Assembly: GCA_035531775.1 (NCBI GenBank)
Contig: DATKSG010000100.1
Coordinates: 1 to 35,881 of the forward strand
Length of the DNA stretch: 35,881 nucleotides
Direction of reading: 5' to 3'
Origin: DATKSG01 sp035531775
GTDB lineage: Bacteria; Actinomycetota; Acidimicrobiia; Acidimicrobiales; UBA8190
In this document: piece after piece, positions 6,193 to 14,751 of the stretch
How positions within the stretch are numbered: position 1 is the stretch's first letter
How the letters are laid out: the number at the start of each line of letters is the position of its first letter
Made by a program: the position numbers and the translations under genes
The notes under the pieces: model-generated
The model's input: only the letters and a program-made list of their open reading frames with translations
The model's database searches: none
What the model was told of the DNA's origin: nothing

Positions 6193-7320
6193 CTACTCGG
6201 CCGCCGAACCGTGCAGGATCTCGAGCAGCTGGGCCGTTGACGCCGTGACAACCTCGCCAGTTCCGTTCCACAGGGGCGTCCCGAAAGGCAGGTGTGCGCA
6301 CAGGCTCGTGGCAACCGACATCGTGCGATCCGCTGCCGAGCTCCATTTCGCCTCGATGGCCAGCCGGCGCAGCTCGGGTCGTTGGCCGTGCATTCGGTCG
6401 GCCCAGCGGCGAAGGGGAGTCGGCCCGGGGATCCGGTTCGACTTGTGACCGTTGCAGGTCGAGTGGGCGGCTACGAGGTTCTCGAGGGCATCGTTGGGCC
6501 ATCGGGCCCACGGGATGAAATGGTCGATGGCAGAACGATCAACATCGAGCCTCGCGTCGCAGTAGAAGCAGGCGCCGCTCTGTAGCTCCCCGAGCCCACG
6601 CCGAAGAGCAGGAGGGAAGGTTGAGCGCTCGGTCCCGAACAGGTGACGCCGCAGATCGTCCTCGACCGGCGTCACACCGTTCAGCTCGGCCACCATGCGC
6701 ACCCAGTGTGTCTCAACTAGGGGTCGCACCAAGGGCGCCAAGCGAACGAGTTGGTCCGGGGCGCCGGCGCGGAAGCGGACCGCGTCAACTCCGAGGCGGC
6801 GAAGTTGCCGCAAGGTCACACTCTCCGTCCAATCGACGTCGTAGATGAACGGCTGCGCCACGCCGTCGATGACCTGGAGCCGCAAGATCGGATAGCGGGC
6901 CACGGTGAGCTCCACCTGATCGAGCACGCGTGAAGCTCGCTCCGGGAGCGCTCGCTGCACTGACTCCCACGAGGTAGCAGTTGGCGCTTCGCTGCGAATC
7001 GAAGCCAAGGCGCTCAGTATTGAGGCCGCTTTATTGGTGATCTGGCGGAGGTTGATCGCACCGTTGGGCGCAGGGAAAGGCCGGAGTTGTTGCCAGTAGA
7101 GCCTGGCTACCAAGTCAGCCACGACCCGAGTGCTCACCGTCAATGGCGTATCGCCCGGCACCGTTCCGGACTCGGCACAACATTCGGTTAGAGCCACAAG
7201 GAGAGCCAACTTGTAGGTCGCCGTGCGGCGGCCCTCGTCGATCACTGCTAGGAGACGCTCGGCGAAGCCTGGAGCGTCGAGGTCTCCTGCGATGTCAGCC
7301 GGCGTCTCTGAACCGCTCAT
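6193..7320 (-). CDS. HNH endonuclease with N-terminal helical domain (second gene of pair)
   Basis: A 375-residue HNH nuclease. The C-terminal nuclease has the zinc pair CFYC (251-254), the catalytic DHFIPW (Asp266-His267), Asn281 and the closing AHSTCNGHKSN (285-295), so the HNH core is complete. The N-terminal 240 residues are helical and contain TATYKLALLVALTE, a segment seen in other HNH proteins of unknown role. It starts inside the preceding HNH gene (26-bp overlap) on the same strand, so the two are translationally coupled. Such pairs usually belong to restriction or anti-phage systems, but no methyltransferase or ATPase is adjacent. It converges on the DUF6933 gene with 14 bp between stops. 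Confidence 0.8.
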   Translation of the reverse strand: MSGSETPADIAGDLDAPGFAERLLAVIDEGRRTATYKLALLVALTECCAESGTVPGDTPLTVSTRVVADLVARLYWQQLRPFPAPNGAINLRQITNKAASILSALASIRSEAPTATSWESVQRALPERASRVLDQVELTVARYPILRLQVIDGVAQPFIYDVDWTESVTLRQLRRLGVDAVRFRAGAPDQLVRLAPLVRPLVETHWVRMVAELNGVTPVEDDLRRHLFGTERSTFPPALRRGLGELQSGACFYCDARLDVDRSAIDHFIPWARWPNDALENLVAAHSTCNGHKSNRIPGPTPLRRWADRMHGQRPELRRLAIEAKWSSAADRTMSVATSLCAHLPFGTPLWNGTGEVVTASTAQLLEILHGSAAE

Positions 7321-8206
7321 AACGCTCTTCTACGAACTGGGGTCCTGGCCGGTGCTCCGGGCGTTTCGGAACAATCAGACGTTCGCCATGGCACTCTTGC
7401 AGGCCGTGGCGAAGCATGGGACCGTCGGTCTTCGTCAAGATGTCATGGCGGACCTCCACCACGAGGTCGGGGCGGATCCCCAAGATATTGCGATCGAAGG
7501 CGGCGTGGTGGATCTTGCACAGCGAGAGCCCGTTAGGCACGACAGGCTCGCCCAGGGGGTCGGCGTCCGCCACGATGTGGGCGGCGTCGAGCAAGTCACC
7601 CTCCTTCAGCCGACAGATCGCACAGGTCGTCCGATAAGCGGCCAGAACCCGGCTACGAAAACGAGTCTGGTGAAGACGCCTGCGCACTTGCTGCGTGATG
7701 TACGCGCGCCGGGCTTCATCGATGACGAGGGGCTTCAAGTCCGGACCGAGAACATCATCGACCTCAAAGGCGACGGTGAAGGTCAATGATCCCGGATCGT
7801 CGCCATGCACGAACACTGGCCAGAACGGTTCGTACATCCCCTTGGCCACCCCCGAGAGCCAGATCAAGGGGATCGATTCGGCCCATGCCTTGCGAAGGCC
7901 CAGATTCTCTCGGTGCATGAGGTCGTCGCCCCGGTATCGATAGCGAAGGAGACCGTCTGGACCGACTTCGTCCTCATAGGGCCGCGAGCCATCCGTTCGC
8001 TCGGCTGTGGTCCTGATCGATAGGGGCACGTCCATGCCCGCCGGGATGAAGATGCCCTGCTGGGCGACCAGATGGACGATCCGGCTCCTGAACGAGAACC
8101 CGCTGGCAAGGATCCGGTAGGGCACCACGTTGCCGAAATTCTCCGTCAGGTGTCGGAGGTGGGTAAAGGCCGCCCTGCGGATGAGCTGATCCATGTCCCG
8201 GTCCAT
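7295..8206 (-). CDS. HNH endonuclease, putative restriction type (first gene of pair)
   Basis: A 303-residue protein with a C-terminal HNH nuclease of the HNH_2 type: zinc-binding CAIC (195-198), catalytic DAAHIV (207-212), then NGLSLCKIHHAAFD (225-238). All core residues are present. The N-terminal 170 residues form an uncharacterised domain, including AQQGIFIPAGMDVPLSIRTT and PLIWLSGVAKGMYEPFWPVFV. This layout is common in predicted restriction enzymes, where the N-terminal domain is presumed to recognise modified or specific DNA. Start at 8206 gives MDRDMDQL; Met5 at 8194 is an alternative. The downstream HNH gene overlaps by 26 bp, so both proteins are probably made together. Confidence 0.8.
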   Translation of the reverse strand: MDRDMDQLIRRAAFTHLRHLTENFGNVVPYRILASGFSFRSRIVHLVAQQGIFIPAGMDVPLSIRTTAERTDGSRPYEDEVGPDGLLRYRYRGDDLMHRENLGLRKAWAESIPLIWLSGVAKGMYEPFWPVFVHGDDPGSLTFTVAFEVDDVLGPDLKPLVIDEARRAYITQQVRRRLHQTRFRSRVLAAYRTTCAICRLKEGDLLDAAHIVADADPLGEPVVPNGLSLCKIHHAAFDRNILGIRPDLVVEVRHDILTKTDGPMLRHGLQECHGERLIVPKRPEHRPGPQFVEERYERFRDAG

Positions 8207-8255
8207 TTCAACGACAACCTACGGCCCGATGGAGACGACCGCCTCGGTCCCAGGG

Positions 8256-8435
8256 CTACGGGGTGGCGAACAATCGCCGGAGCTCATCGGCGAACTGTGG
8301 CACCCCGGCTCGATCGAGCCGGAGGATCAGATCCAGAGCCGTCAGCGGAGGTGCCTTGGAATGTTCTGCCTGCTCCCGGATGATCTCCTGGACGATGCCC
8401 GGGCTGAGGTCGAGCTGATCGAGCAGGACATTGCC
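8256..8435 (-). pseudogene. PIN-domain-like protein, C-terminal fragment
   Basis: On the minus strand 59 codons are open, beginning near GNVLLDQLDLSPGIVQEII and ending LRRLFATP then TAG at 8256-8258. The pattern LLDQLDLSPG-x-V followed by KAPPLTALDLILRLDRAG resembles the C-terminal tail of a group of actinobacterial PIN-domain (VapC-like) toxins. There is no PIN catalytic core or start upstream: coding similarity ends at about 8435, where an unrelated plus-strand gene scrap begins. It is therefore a truncated remnant. The family call is tentative. Confidence 0.4.
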
Positions 8436-8544
8436 TCCACGCCTGACGGCTACGGCTACTGGTTCGTCCCATCCGACAGCGGCGTGTTCAGCTTCGGGAC
8501 CACCGCCGTCGACGGATCCCTGGGTGGCAAGAGCCTCAGCGCCC
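8436..8544 (+). pseudogene. Fragment of a GYW-type surface repeat protein
   Basis: One frame encodes TPDGYGYWFVPSDSGVFSFG, followed by TTAVDGSLGGKSL. This matches a single unit of the tandem 'TPDGxGYWLVASDGGVFSFGDAxFxGSxGG' repeats found in large secreted proteins of Acidimicrobiia and relatives. Only one unit remains, with no signal peptide or neighbouring units, and it directly abuts an opposite-strand PIN scrap. It is a relic, useful mainly as a taxonomic hint. Confidence 0.6.
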
Positions 8545-8621
8545 GTGACCGCCTGTTGGTTGCCATCGCGTTACAGCAAAATGGCCAAAACTCAATGGAC
8601 GTGGCGCCGAGCGGTATGGCG

Positions 8622-9605
8622 TCAAGCGGAAGCCGGCAGCGACTCGTACTCGAGGACTCCTAGTCGTTCGAATTGCTGGCGCACATAGGGGGTGAGCAAT
8701 CCGATGCGCTTTACGTTGGGCACTACCTTGGAGAAGAGCATCGATCGGAACTGCCTCTGCAGCGGGTTGTCTCGCACGAACTGCTCGCACTGGTCTACGG
8801 GCAGACCCAGGCGTTCCCAGACCTCGCGTTGGAGGAACCGGTCTCGCATCAGCTCGGCCGCCTCGCATACGAACTCCTCGCGGTCGTGCCGTTCGTGGGC
8901 TGGCATGTCGTCATAGAGACCGGAGAGCGAGGCGATGCCGAACGCGACATGACGGGCTTCATCGGCCATGACATGGGACGTGATTTCGCGCAGTAAGGGC
9001 TCCTGGGTAGTCTGGTAAATGAAACCAAAAGCGGCAAGTGCCAGGCTCTCGACCATGATCTGCATGCCGAGATAGGTCATATCCCACCGGCTGTCGGTCA
9101 GCAGGTCCTGGAGCAGCGCACCGAGGTGGCGGTTGATGGGGTACGTGCGCTCGAGCTTGTCGGCCAGGTAGCGCGCATAAACCTCGACGTGGCGGGCTTC
9201 GTCCATCACCTGCGTGGCGGCGTAGAGCTTGGCGTCCTCGTCAGGAACAGTGTCGACAATCTTGGCGGCGGCGAGCAGGGCCCCTTGCTCGCCGTGGAGG
9301 AATTGAGACACCGTCCAAGCTTGAGACTCCCATCCGATCTCGGCGAGCTCGTCGTCACCCAGGTGGGCGAAGGGCGATCCCGGGGCGTCGCGCAGCATCT
9401 CGACGGTCGCGGCGTCCGAACGCAGAGGGTCGACCTCGAGCGACCAGTCGATGTCTGTCGCAGCGTTCCACTGGGAACGCTTCGCCTTGTCATAGAGGCG
9501 CACCAGCCGTCGGTCGTCGTGGGTGTAGTCCCAGGAGAAGACTGCGGGGAAGCTGACGGGGACGCTCTCACACTGTTGCGATACGAATGCCTCGGTAGAC
9601 CGCAT
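8622..9605 (-). CDS. Ferritin-like diiron protein
   Basis: A 327-residue protein with a ferritin-like four-helix diiron site, probably an oxidase or oxygenase of unknown substrate. Ligand sets are visible as HGEQGALL (Glu106) with DEARH (Glu136, His139), and MVESLAL (Glu186) with DEARH (Glu216, His219). The N-terminal RLYDKAKRSQWNAATDIDWS is characteristic of a mycobacterial/actinobacterial group annotated only as ferritin-like. ATG 9605 is chosen because GAAGGG lies about 9 bp upstream and homology begins there; the frame is open further to 9824, but that part crosses AT-rich promoter DNA. The gene is monocistronic or follows the siroheme reductase, 187 bp upstream. Confidence 0.8.
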   Translation of the reverse strand: MRSTEAFVSQQCESVPVSFPAVFSWDYTHDDRRLVRLYDKAKRSQWNAATDIDWSLEVDPLRSDAATVEMLRDAPGSPFAHLGDDELAEIGWESQAWTVSQFLHGEQGALLAAAKIVDTVPDEDAKLYAATQVMDEARHVEVYARYLADKLERTYPINRHLGALLQDLLTDSRWDMTYLGMQIMVESLALAAFGFIYQTTQEPLLREITSHVMADEARHVAFGIASLSGLYDDMPAHERHDREEFVCEAAELMRDRFLQREVWERLGLPVDQCEQFVRDNPLQRQFRSMLFSKVVPNVKRIGLLTPYVRQQFERLGVLEYESLPASA

Positions 9606-9792
9606 GGTCGGCACCCTTCTGTAATGAGTACGAAAGTATACGTTTAGTGATAGGATACATATTGGCCCAGCGTCTGCGCAAGTGGCCCTCCCACGTGGCC
9701 CGGACCCGATCAACGCCCCTCGTCGGGGCGGTGGGTGCTGGCCGCCGCCCCAGAGTCCCCGACCATGGGTTGTGTTGGGTGTGCTGGGTCGG
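9606..9792. promoter_or_regulatory. Intergenic region with probable promoter of the diiron gene
   Basis: An AT-rich patch at about 9628-9664 contains TATACT on the minus strand (9635-9640), a possible -10, 30 bp before the diiron-protein start. No convincing -35 is seen. GTATAC and GGATAC about 11 bp apart (9636-9658) form a weak inverted repeat. A hairpin CGCCCC-TCGTC-GGGGCG at 9714-9730 lies past the stop of the upstream siroheme reductase and may help terminate it, although it has no T-run. Confidence 0.4.
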
Positions 9793-11586
9793 TCAGGCAC
9801 CAGCGCACTCGCCGGGGCCGACATCTACGACGTAGGGCGCAGCCTCGCCCAGGTCGACGTAGAACTCGCTGTCCTCCTCGGGGTTGGGGAAGTGGTCGAG
9901 GGTCTGCAGCTCAGTGGCGATGGACTGGACACCCCCGACCCTCGTTAGCCAATCGCCGAACCGCTCGTTGGGACCGTGCTCGGCGACAAAGCGTCCAACC
10001 ACCTGCACCACGGCTTGGGCCGTGCGTCGTGCCGGGAGGCGAAGCACTTTCGTGGCCATACCCCGGCTACTGCCGCCGAGCAGCAACTGGTAGCCAGGGG
10101 CCGGTTGGTCGTGGGCTCTGCGCTCGACGCCGAAACAGCCGATGTCGGCCAGGTGGTGTTGACCGCAGGAGTTCGTGCAACCCGAGACGTTCACCCGCAC
10201 GCCCGGCGCCTCGGCCAGCCCTGCCTCTTCGAGCGCCCGCCCTATGGCCGCGGCCAACCCCCGGCTCTGCGTCACGGCCAGGTTGCACGTGTCTGCCCCT
10301 GGGCAGCTGACCACGTCGCGAGCCAGCCCAGCTCCCGGTTGGCCCAGACCGACGGCCGTGAGGCCCTGGTGGAGCGCACCAAGCCGGCCAGGAGCGAGTC
10401 GCCGGAAGACGAGGTCCTGCCGGTTCGTAAGGCGCACCTCGGCACCCAGCGTCCGTTGCAGCGCCCCGAGCGTGCGGAACTGCTCGGCGGTGACGTCCCC
10501 GAGGGGAACCCAGACATAGGCAGACACTGTGCCGTCGCCAGCACCGAGGACAACGTTGGCTGCGGCCCAGCGCTCGAAGCCCGAAAGGCCAGCGTGGTCC
10601 GCTCTGCGCTCTGGGTGGGTGGCGGTGTCCTGAGTGACGCCCGGTACCCGGACCTCACCGCGCGACCGGGTCGGTTCGTCGCCGCGTGCCCGGACAACTG
10701 CGGGGAGGCCGTCGACCCACGTCACAGAGGCCATGAGCAGGTCGCGCTCGCGCAGCACCCGGTCCCGCAACTCGTCGATCCCCATGGCGCCCACCAGCCA
10801 TTTCTGGCGGGCCCGGAGCTTGTTATCACGATTGCCGTAGTGGTCGAACGTCCGTACAACGGCCTCCAGCGTGGGCAGCAGCAGCTCTCGTGGCGTCAAT
10901 GGCTCCAGTGGCTGTGCCTGGCGCGGGTTGGCGGACAGACCACCGGCGACGAGAACCTGAAACCCTCGCACGAGGGTCCCGTCCGGTCCTGGTCGCGACA
11001 CGGCGATCACCCCGACGTCCTGGCACAAAGCCAAAGCACAGTCGGCGCCACAGCCCGAGAAGCCGATCTTGAACTTCCGGGGCAGGCGCTGAGCGTAGGC
11101 GTGGCGTAGGAAGTGTACGAAGCTGGCCTCGGCCCAGGGGCTCACGTCCAGTACCTCCAAGGGGCAGGCACCGGCCAAAGGGCATGCGGTCACGTTGCGC
11201 ACGGTGTCACCACAGGCCTCGCGAGTGGTCAGCCCGGCTTCGGCCAGCACACGCAGCAGCGCGGGGGTGCGGCCAAGCTCGACGAAGTGGAACTGGACGC
11301 ACTGGCGGGTGGTGAGGTGTCCGAAGCCACGCGAAAACTCCGAGGCAACGGCACCGAGGCAATCGAGCTGGTCGGCGGAAAGAGATCCGAAAGGCGCCTT
11401 CACCCGCACCATCATCGACTCACCGCCCTGGCGCTGACCGTAGATGCCGTTGTTCAGCCGGACGATGCGAAAGGCCTGCTCGTTGAGCTCGCCGCGCCGG
11501 TAACGCTCGAGCAGCTGAGCAAACCGCTCGACATCGGCCACGGCGGTCGGGGGGGCGACGGTGGGGACCATCTCGATGGCTGGCAT
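9793..11586 (-). CDS. Siroheme [4Fe-4S] sulfite/nitrite reductase (ferredoxin type)
   Basis: A 597-residue siroheme-dependent reductase performing a six-electron reduction, of sulfite to sulfide or nitrite to ammonia, with ferredoxin as donor. It shows the internal duplication of the family. The N-terminal half has LTTRQCVQFHF and ACPLAGACPLE. The C-terminal half has LTNRQDLVFR and the cofactor cysteines C428-x5-C434 (CPGADTC) and C470-x3-C474 (SGCTNSC). Length fits assimilatory sulfite or nitrite reductases (550-600). No cys or nas genes flank it, so sulfite versus nitrite cannot be settled from context. An inverted repeat lies just upstream of its start in an AT-rich promoter-like patch. 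Confidence 0.9.
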   Translation of the reverse strand: MPAIEMVPTVAPPTAVADVERFAQLLERYRRGELNEQAFRIVRLNNGIYGQRQGGESMMVRVKAPFGSLSADQLDCLGAVASEFSRGFGHLTTRQCVQFHFVELGRTPALLRVLAEAGLTTREACGDTVRNVTACPLAGACPLEVLDVSPWAEASFVHFLRHAYAQRLPRKFKIGFSGCGADCALALCQDVGVIAVSRPGPDGTLVRGFQVLVAGGLSANPRQAQPLEPLTPRELLLPTLEAVVRTFDHYGNRDNKLRARQKWLVGAMGIDELRDRVLRERDLLMASVTWVDGLPAVVRARGDEPTRSRGEVRVPGVTQDTATHPERRADHAGLSGFERWAAANVVLGAGDGTVSAYVWVPLGDVTAEQFRTLGALQRTLGAEVRLTNRQDLVFRRLAPGRLGALHQGLTAVGLGQPGAGLARDVVSCPGADTCNLAVTQSRGLAAAIGRALEEAGLAEAPGVRVNVSGCTNSCGQHHLADIGCFGVERRAHDQPAPGYQLLLGGSSRGMATKVLRLPARRTAQAVVQVVGRFVAEHGPNERFGDWLTRVGGVQSIATELQTLDHFPNPEEDSEFYVDLGEAAPYVVDVGPGECAGA

Positions 11587-11595
11587 GGCTGAATC

Positions 11596-11919
11596 CTACA
11601 AAAGTTGACCTACTAACTCAACATTTATTCCTAAACTATGGCTTAGGCCTGCCAGCCGCCACCGCTCGGTCGGGATCCCCATGGCCGCGACGTGGGTCCC
11701 GAGCAGTGAGAGGCCTTGGACCACCTCGACGACCACGCAACCGCAGAAGAAGTTCGTGCGCTCGCCAGCCACGGCGAACACGAGGGTCTTCCCACCGCAC
11801 TCGGGACGCTCCTCGATTGGCACCGGTGCGAATACGCTCGTTGATGCGATTGTCTGGGAGCGGTCCAACACGGCGAGTCGACCGGCCAAGGGCAACACCG
11901 GGTCCGTCGGGCTTCGCAC
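11596..11919 (-). CDS. Hypothetical small Cys-containing protein (doubtful)
   Basis: An open frame from GTG 11919 to a stop at 11596 would encode 107 residues with Cys positions PECGGKT and FFCGCV that resemble a degenerate zinc ribbon. A GGAGG overlaps the GTG itself rather than lying upstream, and the last codons run through the AT-rich promoter/inverted repeat of the next gene. Either it is a real small gene abutting the reductase or a decayed reading frame. No family recognised. The rest of 11587-11980 holds nothing else that I can identify. Confidence 0.25.
   Translation of the reverse strand: MRSPTDPVLPLAGRLAVLDRSQTIASTSVFAPVPIEERPECGGKTLVFAVAGERTNFFCGCVVVEVVQGLSLLGTHVAAMGIPTERWRLAGLSHSLGINVELVGQLL
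11604..11622 (-). promoter_or_regulatory. Inverted repeat upstream of the siroheme reductase
   Basis: GTTGA-N9-TCAAC lies 18-36 bp before the reductase ATG (11586) in an AT-rich patch unlike the flanking DNA. Position and symmetry suit an operator for a dimeric regulator. Sulfur and nitrogen assimilation genes are often controlled by Rrf2, LysR or GntR-type proteins, but the regulator here is unknown. Confidence 0.45.
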
Positions 11920-11980
11920 CTCCTTCGAGGTGGTTGGCTTTGTGTCCGGAGGGCCCCTTGATGAGCTGGCTAAACGCTTG

Positions 11981-12766
11981 TCATGGCTCGATTCCCGCCA
12001 TCACCCTGCGGTCCTCGGTAGTCTCGACCACGCCGCCGGGTCGCAGAGCCATGTCGAAGCGCATCCATAGCGCACCGATCAGCTCGCCCACCCCGACGCG
12101 GTGGATGGGGTCGATGGCCGAGGGGGAGTCGAACGTGATCGACGCCGGCCCGCTGAACGCGAGCGGCTCGCCACCGGCGCCCTTCGCCACGAGCACGTCG
12201 CTGTACCAGCGCACCAGCTCGACGATCGCCGGCTGACCGGGCAGGGCCGGCGACTGACGCAGCGAGTACATGGGCACCCCGGCCGGTGCCACGACACCCA
12301 GAGCGTCCGGCTCGGCTCGGTCGGTTGGCTTCATGGTGAAGGTGAGAAGGCGCTTGCCTGCAGGTCGCTCCATGGTGCCCTGTAGGACGTCGCAGTCCCG
12401 TTCGAGGCTGATCCGAGCGAGCTTCTTGGGTGCGCCTAGCACCTCGCGTCCTGCAGCTAGCGCGGCGTCGTTGGTCACGTAGATGTAGGGCACGTACATG
12501 CCGAGCTCTCCGTCGGGGCCGACGACCTGGATGAGCGACACGACTTCGTGGTAGGCACCGAGCGTGCTCATGGGGTAATCGGCCACGAGCAGGGCACCGA
12601 GCGCGGGGGTGGCGCTCAGGCGCAGCCCCGTCGGCAGGAGCCCGCCCACCTCCCCGGCCACGGTGAAAACCGCGGCCAGGGCCTCGCATCCCACGTACTG
12701 AACGCCCCGCTCGGCGTCGATCTCGTAGAGCGGCGAATCGAACGGGATCCCGGTGATCTTCACCAT
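11981..12766 (-). CDS. Acetoacetate decarboxylase family protein
   Basis: A 261-residue member of the acetoacetate decarboxylase (ADC) superfamily. The conserved block LGAYHEVV (69-76), YVPYIYVTND (91-100), GREVLGAPKK (106-115) contains the Lys pair (114-115) that forms the Schiff base in true ADC. Superfamily members decarboxylate beta-keto acids or act as aldolase-dehydratases, so the reaction here is open. The gene overlaps the 3' end of the acyl-CoA dehydrogenase gene by 7 bp on the same strand, so they are co-translated. That pairing suggests a role in breakdown of a branched or keto acyl compound. Confidence 0.85.
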   Translation of the reverse strand: MVKITGIPFDSPLYEIDAERGVQYVGCEALAAVFTVAGEVGGLLPTGLRLSATPALGALLVADYPMSTLGAYHEVVSLIQVVGPDGELGMYVPYIYVTNDAALAAGREVLGAPKKLARISLERDCDVLQGTMERPAGKRLLTFTMKPTDRAEPDALGVVAPAGVPMYSLRQSPALPGQPAIVELVRWYSDVLVAKGAGGEPLAFSGPASITFDSPSAIDPIHRVGVGELIGALWMRFDMALRPGGVVETTEDRRVMAGIEP

Positions 12767-14058
12767 CGGGCCATCACCTCCTCGGGCCGGTAACGGTCCT
12801 CCTCGTAGTGGGCGACGATGTCGGCGGCAGCATCGAGCGCAAGAACCTCCAAGGTGCCGTCCTCGATGATCAGCGACCGGGCATCGCGGAACAGCTTCTG
12901 GATCGGTGCCCCGGCGCTGAGGCCGATGGCGCCATGGATCTGCAGGGCATCGTTGGCCACCTCGAAGGCGATGCGCTTGGCATAGACCTGGGCGGCGCGG
13001 GCGTGGCGGGGAAGCGCCATGAAACCCGACGCGATGTCGGCCGCCTGCGTTACATGGGCCATGACCTGGCGCACATAGGCACGGGCCGTCTCGATCTTCT
13101 CGAACATCCCATACAGGGTGAGAGCCACGTTCTTGTGCTCAGCGATCGGCCGGCCTCCCTGGACGCGGGTCCGGGCGTAGGCCAGTGCCTCCTCGAAAGC
13201 AGCGCGCGCCACACCGACGGCCATGGCACCCACCCCGGCACTGGTGAGACACAGGAGCTGGTCCAAGAAGACCGGGTAGAAGGGTCCGTCACCCACCACG
13301 ACGTGGTGTTCGGGAACACGGACGGCGTCGAAGAAGAGCTCCCCCTGAGGATCGTCGCGCGCCCCGAGCATGTCAAGCGGCGGACCTCGTCGCACGCCGT
13401 CGGAGTCCAGCGCCACCACGGCGAAGATGCCGTGGCGCATGTCGGAGCTCGAGCGGTCCTGGGCGTGCAGGGCACAGTGGGTGGCCACAGGGGCCGAGCT
13501 CACCCACCCGGCTTTCTGCCCCGATATCACCCACCCTCGGTCGTCGCGGGAGGCAAGGACCTGCCCGGCCCCGAAGCGCGCCGCGTCGGGGTCGCGCACG
13601 AGGCCGAGCGCGTCGCTGCCGTGGTCGGGCTCGGTCACCGCCCAGCACCCTCGCAGCGCGCCGGTGGTGTCCTCGGCCCACGGCACGAGCAGCTCCTGCT
13701 GGAGCTCCCGGCTGCCGAAGCTGGAGATGAGCACGAAGGGCAACATGTCCACACCGAAGGCGCTGGCCAGGCCGAGGCTCGCCCACCCGAGCTCCTCGAA
13801 GACGACTGCCCGGCCGATCGGGCTGAGTGGAGGTTCTGGCCCGCCGTGCTCGGGCGGCAGCAACAACCGGTGGTAGCCCAGCGCGTGAAGCTCGCCCATG
13901 ACGCTGAAGTAGGGCGAACCGGCAGTGACGCGCTCGGGCGCTGTCATGGCGTCAAGCGCCACCCCCGCCGGGCGCACCACGTCGCGCGCCACTCGGTGCG
14001 CCTCCTCTTTGAGGAGATGCTCGTCCTCGGTCAATGCGCAGAGTTCCGCGTAGGCCAT
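12760..14058 (-). CDS. Acyl-CoA dehydrogenase family protein
   Basis: A 432-residue FAD-dependent acyl-CoA dehydrogenase-like protein with the full three-domain layout. There is an N-terminal helical domain to about residue 130; a middle beta-domain with CWAVTEPDHGSD (AxTEPxxGSD pattern), GQKAGWVSSAPVAT and the LGARDDPQGELFFDAVRVP strand; and a C-terminal helical domain with ALQIHGAIGLS and KLFRDARSLIIEDGT. AAGGAG lies 6-7 bp upstream of the ATG. It is the second gene of a minus-strand operon (14604 to 11981) and overlaps the ADC-like gene by 7 bp. Substrate unknown. Confidence 0.9.
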   Translation of the reverse strand: MAYAELCALTEDEHLLKEEAHRVARDVVRPAGVALDAMTAPERVTAGSPYFSVMGELHALGYHRLLLPPEHGGPEPPLSPIGRAVVFEELGWASLGLASAFGVDMLPFVLISSFGSRELQQELLVPWAEDTTGALRGCWAVTEPDHGSDALGLVRDPDAARFGAGQVLASRDDRGWVISGQKAGWVSSAPVATHCALHAQDRSSSDMRHGIFAVVALDSDGVRRGPPLDMLGARDDPQGELFFDAVRVPEHHVVVGDGPFYPVFLDQLLCLTSAGVGAMAVGVARAAFEEALAYARTRVQGGRPIAEHKNVALTLYGMFEKIETARAYVRQVMAHVTQAADIASGFMALPRHARAAQVYAKRIAFEVANDALQIHGAIGLSAGAPIQKLFRDARSLIIEDGTLEVLALDAAADIVAHYEEDRYRPEEVMARW

Positions 14059-14103
14059 GAGACTCCTTCACACCGTGGTTGGCATCTCGTCGTCCGCGGG
14101 CTG

Positions 14104-14604
14104 TCAGGCAGGCTCGCCGGATGTCCGACATCGGACGGCAAGCGCGTCCTGTAGCGCATCGAGCACCGAGCCGACGGTGAGCGGGGAGCGAATGTGTCGG
14201 CAGCCGGCGGGCAGTGACCTGAGCCGGGCCGTGTCCTCCGCCGAGGCGCCCACCACCACCGGCGTGTCGGGGTGGTGCAGTACCTGGGCCTCGAGCACCG
14301 CCCGCCACGGCTCCACCGGTGACCCGAGGGCCGAGAGCACCACGTCGGCTCCGTCCATCAATGGGCAGAACCCTCGCGTGACAAGGGGGCAGGAGTGGCC
14401 GCGGGCGCGCTCGGGACCGGGACACCAGCTCATCGCATACCCCGCCCCTCCCAGTGCTCGCCACAAAGCCAATGCCTCGGCCCCGTCGGGGACCTCGACG
14501 AGCACTCGGGGGCGCGCATCGGGCCCGACGGACTCGTGGTCGAAAGGTGGTGGCGCCCACTCAGCGGCATGATCCCGTCCCAACTCGGCTCGTGCACGGC
14601 TCAT
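14104..14604 (-). CDS. Hypothetical Cys-rich protein with receiver-like Rossmann fold
   Basis: A 166-residue protein with alternating strands and helices (RVLVEVPDGAEALALWRAL, GADVVLSAL, TPVVVGASAEDTARL, HIRSPLTVGSVLDALQDAL). The pattern resembles a receiver/CheY-like fold, but the acidic phospho-acceptor pocket is not obvious. A distinctive segment, RGHSCPLVTRGFCPLMDGAD (68-87), with Cys61 could bind a metal or form disulfides. It is the first gene behind a near-consensus promoter and precedes the acyl-CoA dehydrogenase by 45 bp. It may be a small regulatory or sensory partner of that pathway. No specific family recognised. Confidence 0.55.
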   Translation of the reverse strand: MSRARAELGRDHAAEWAPPPFDHESVGPDARPRVLVEVPDGAEALALWRALGGAGYAMSWCPGPERARGHSCPLVTRGFCPLMDGADVVLSALGSPVEPWRAVLEAQVLHHPDTPVVVGASAEDTARLRSLPAGCRHIRSPLTVGSVLDALQDALAVRCRTSGEPA

Positions 14605-14751
14605 GGTTGGCTCCTACGGCTGTTCGTTTGCCTTGTCCCTCCGGCGCTAAGTGGTGGACAGGGCGGCGGCGAGGCGCTCAGGCGCCGCGGCGCCGCGGGT
14701 GGCACCAGGAGGACTGGCCCAACGGACCGGAACGTCAGGTTCATTCGAGTA

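Noticed and set aside
12808..14154. Plus-strand 448-codon open frame
   Set aside because: It is antisense to the acyl-CoA dehydrogenase gene; no domain or start signal.
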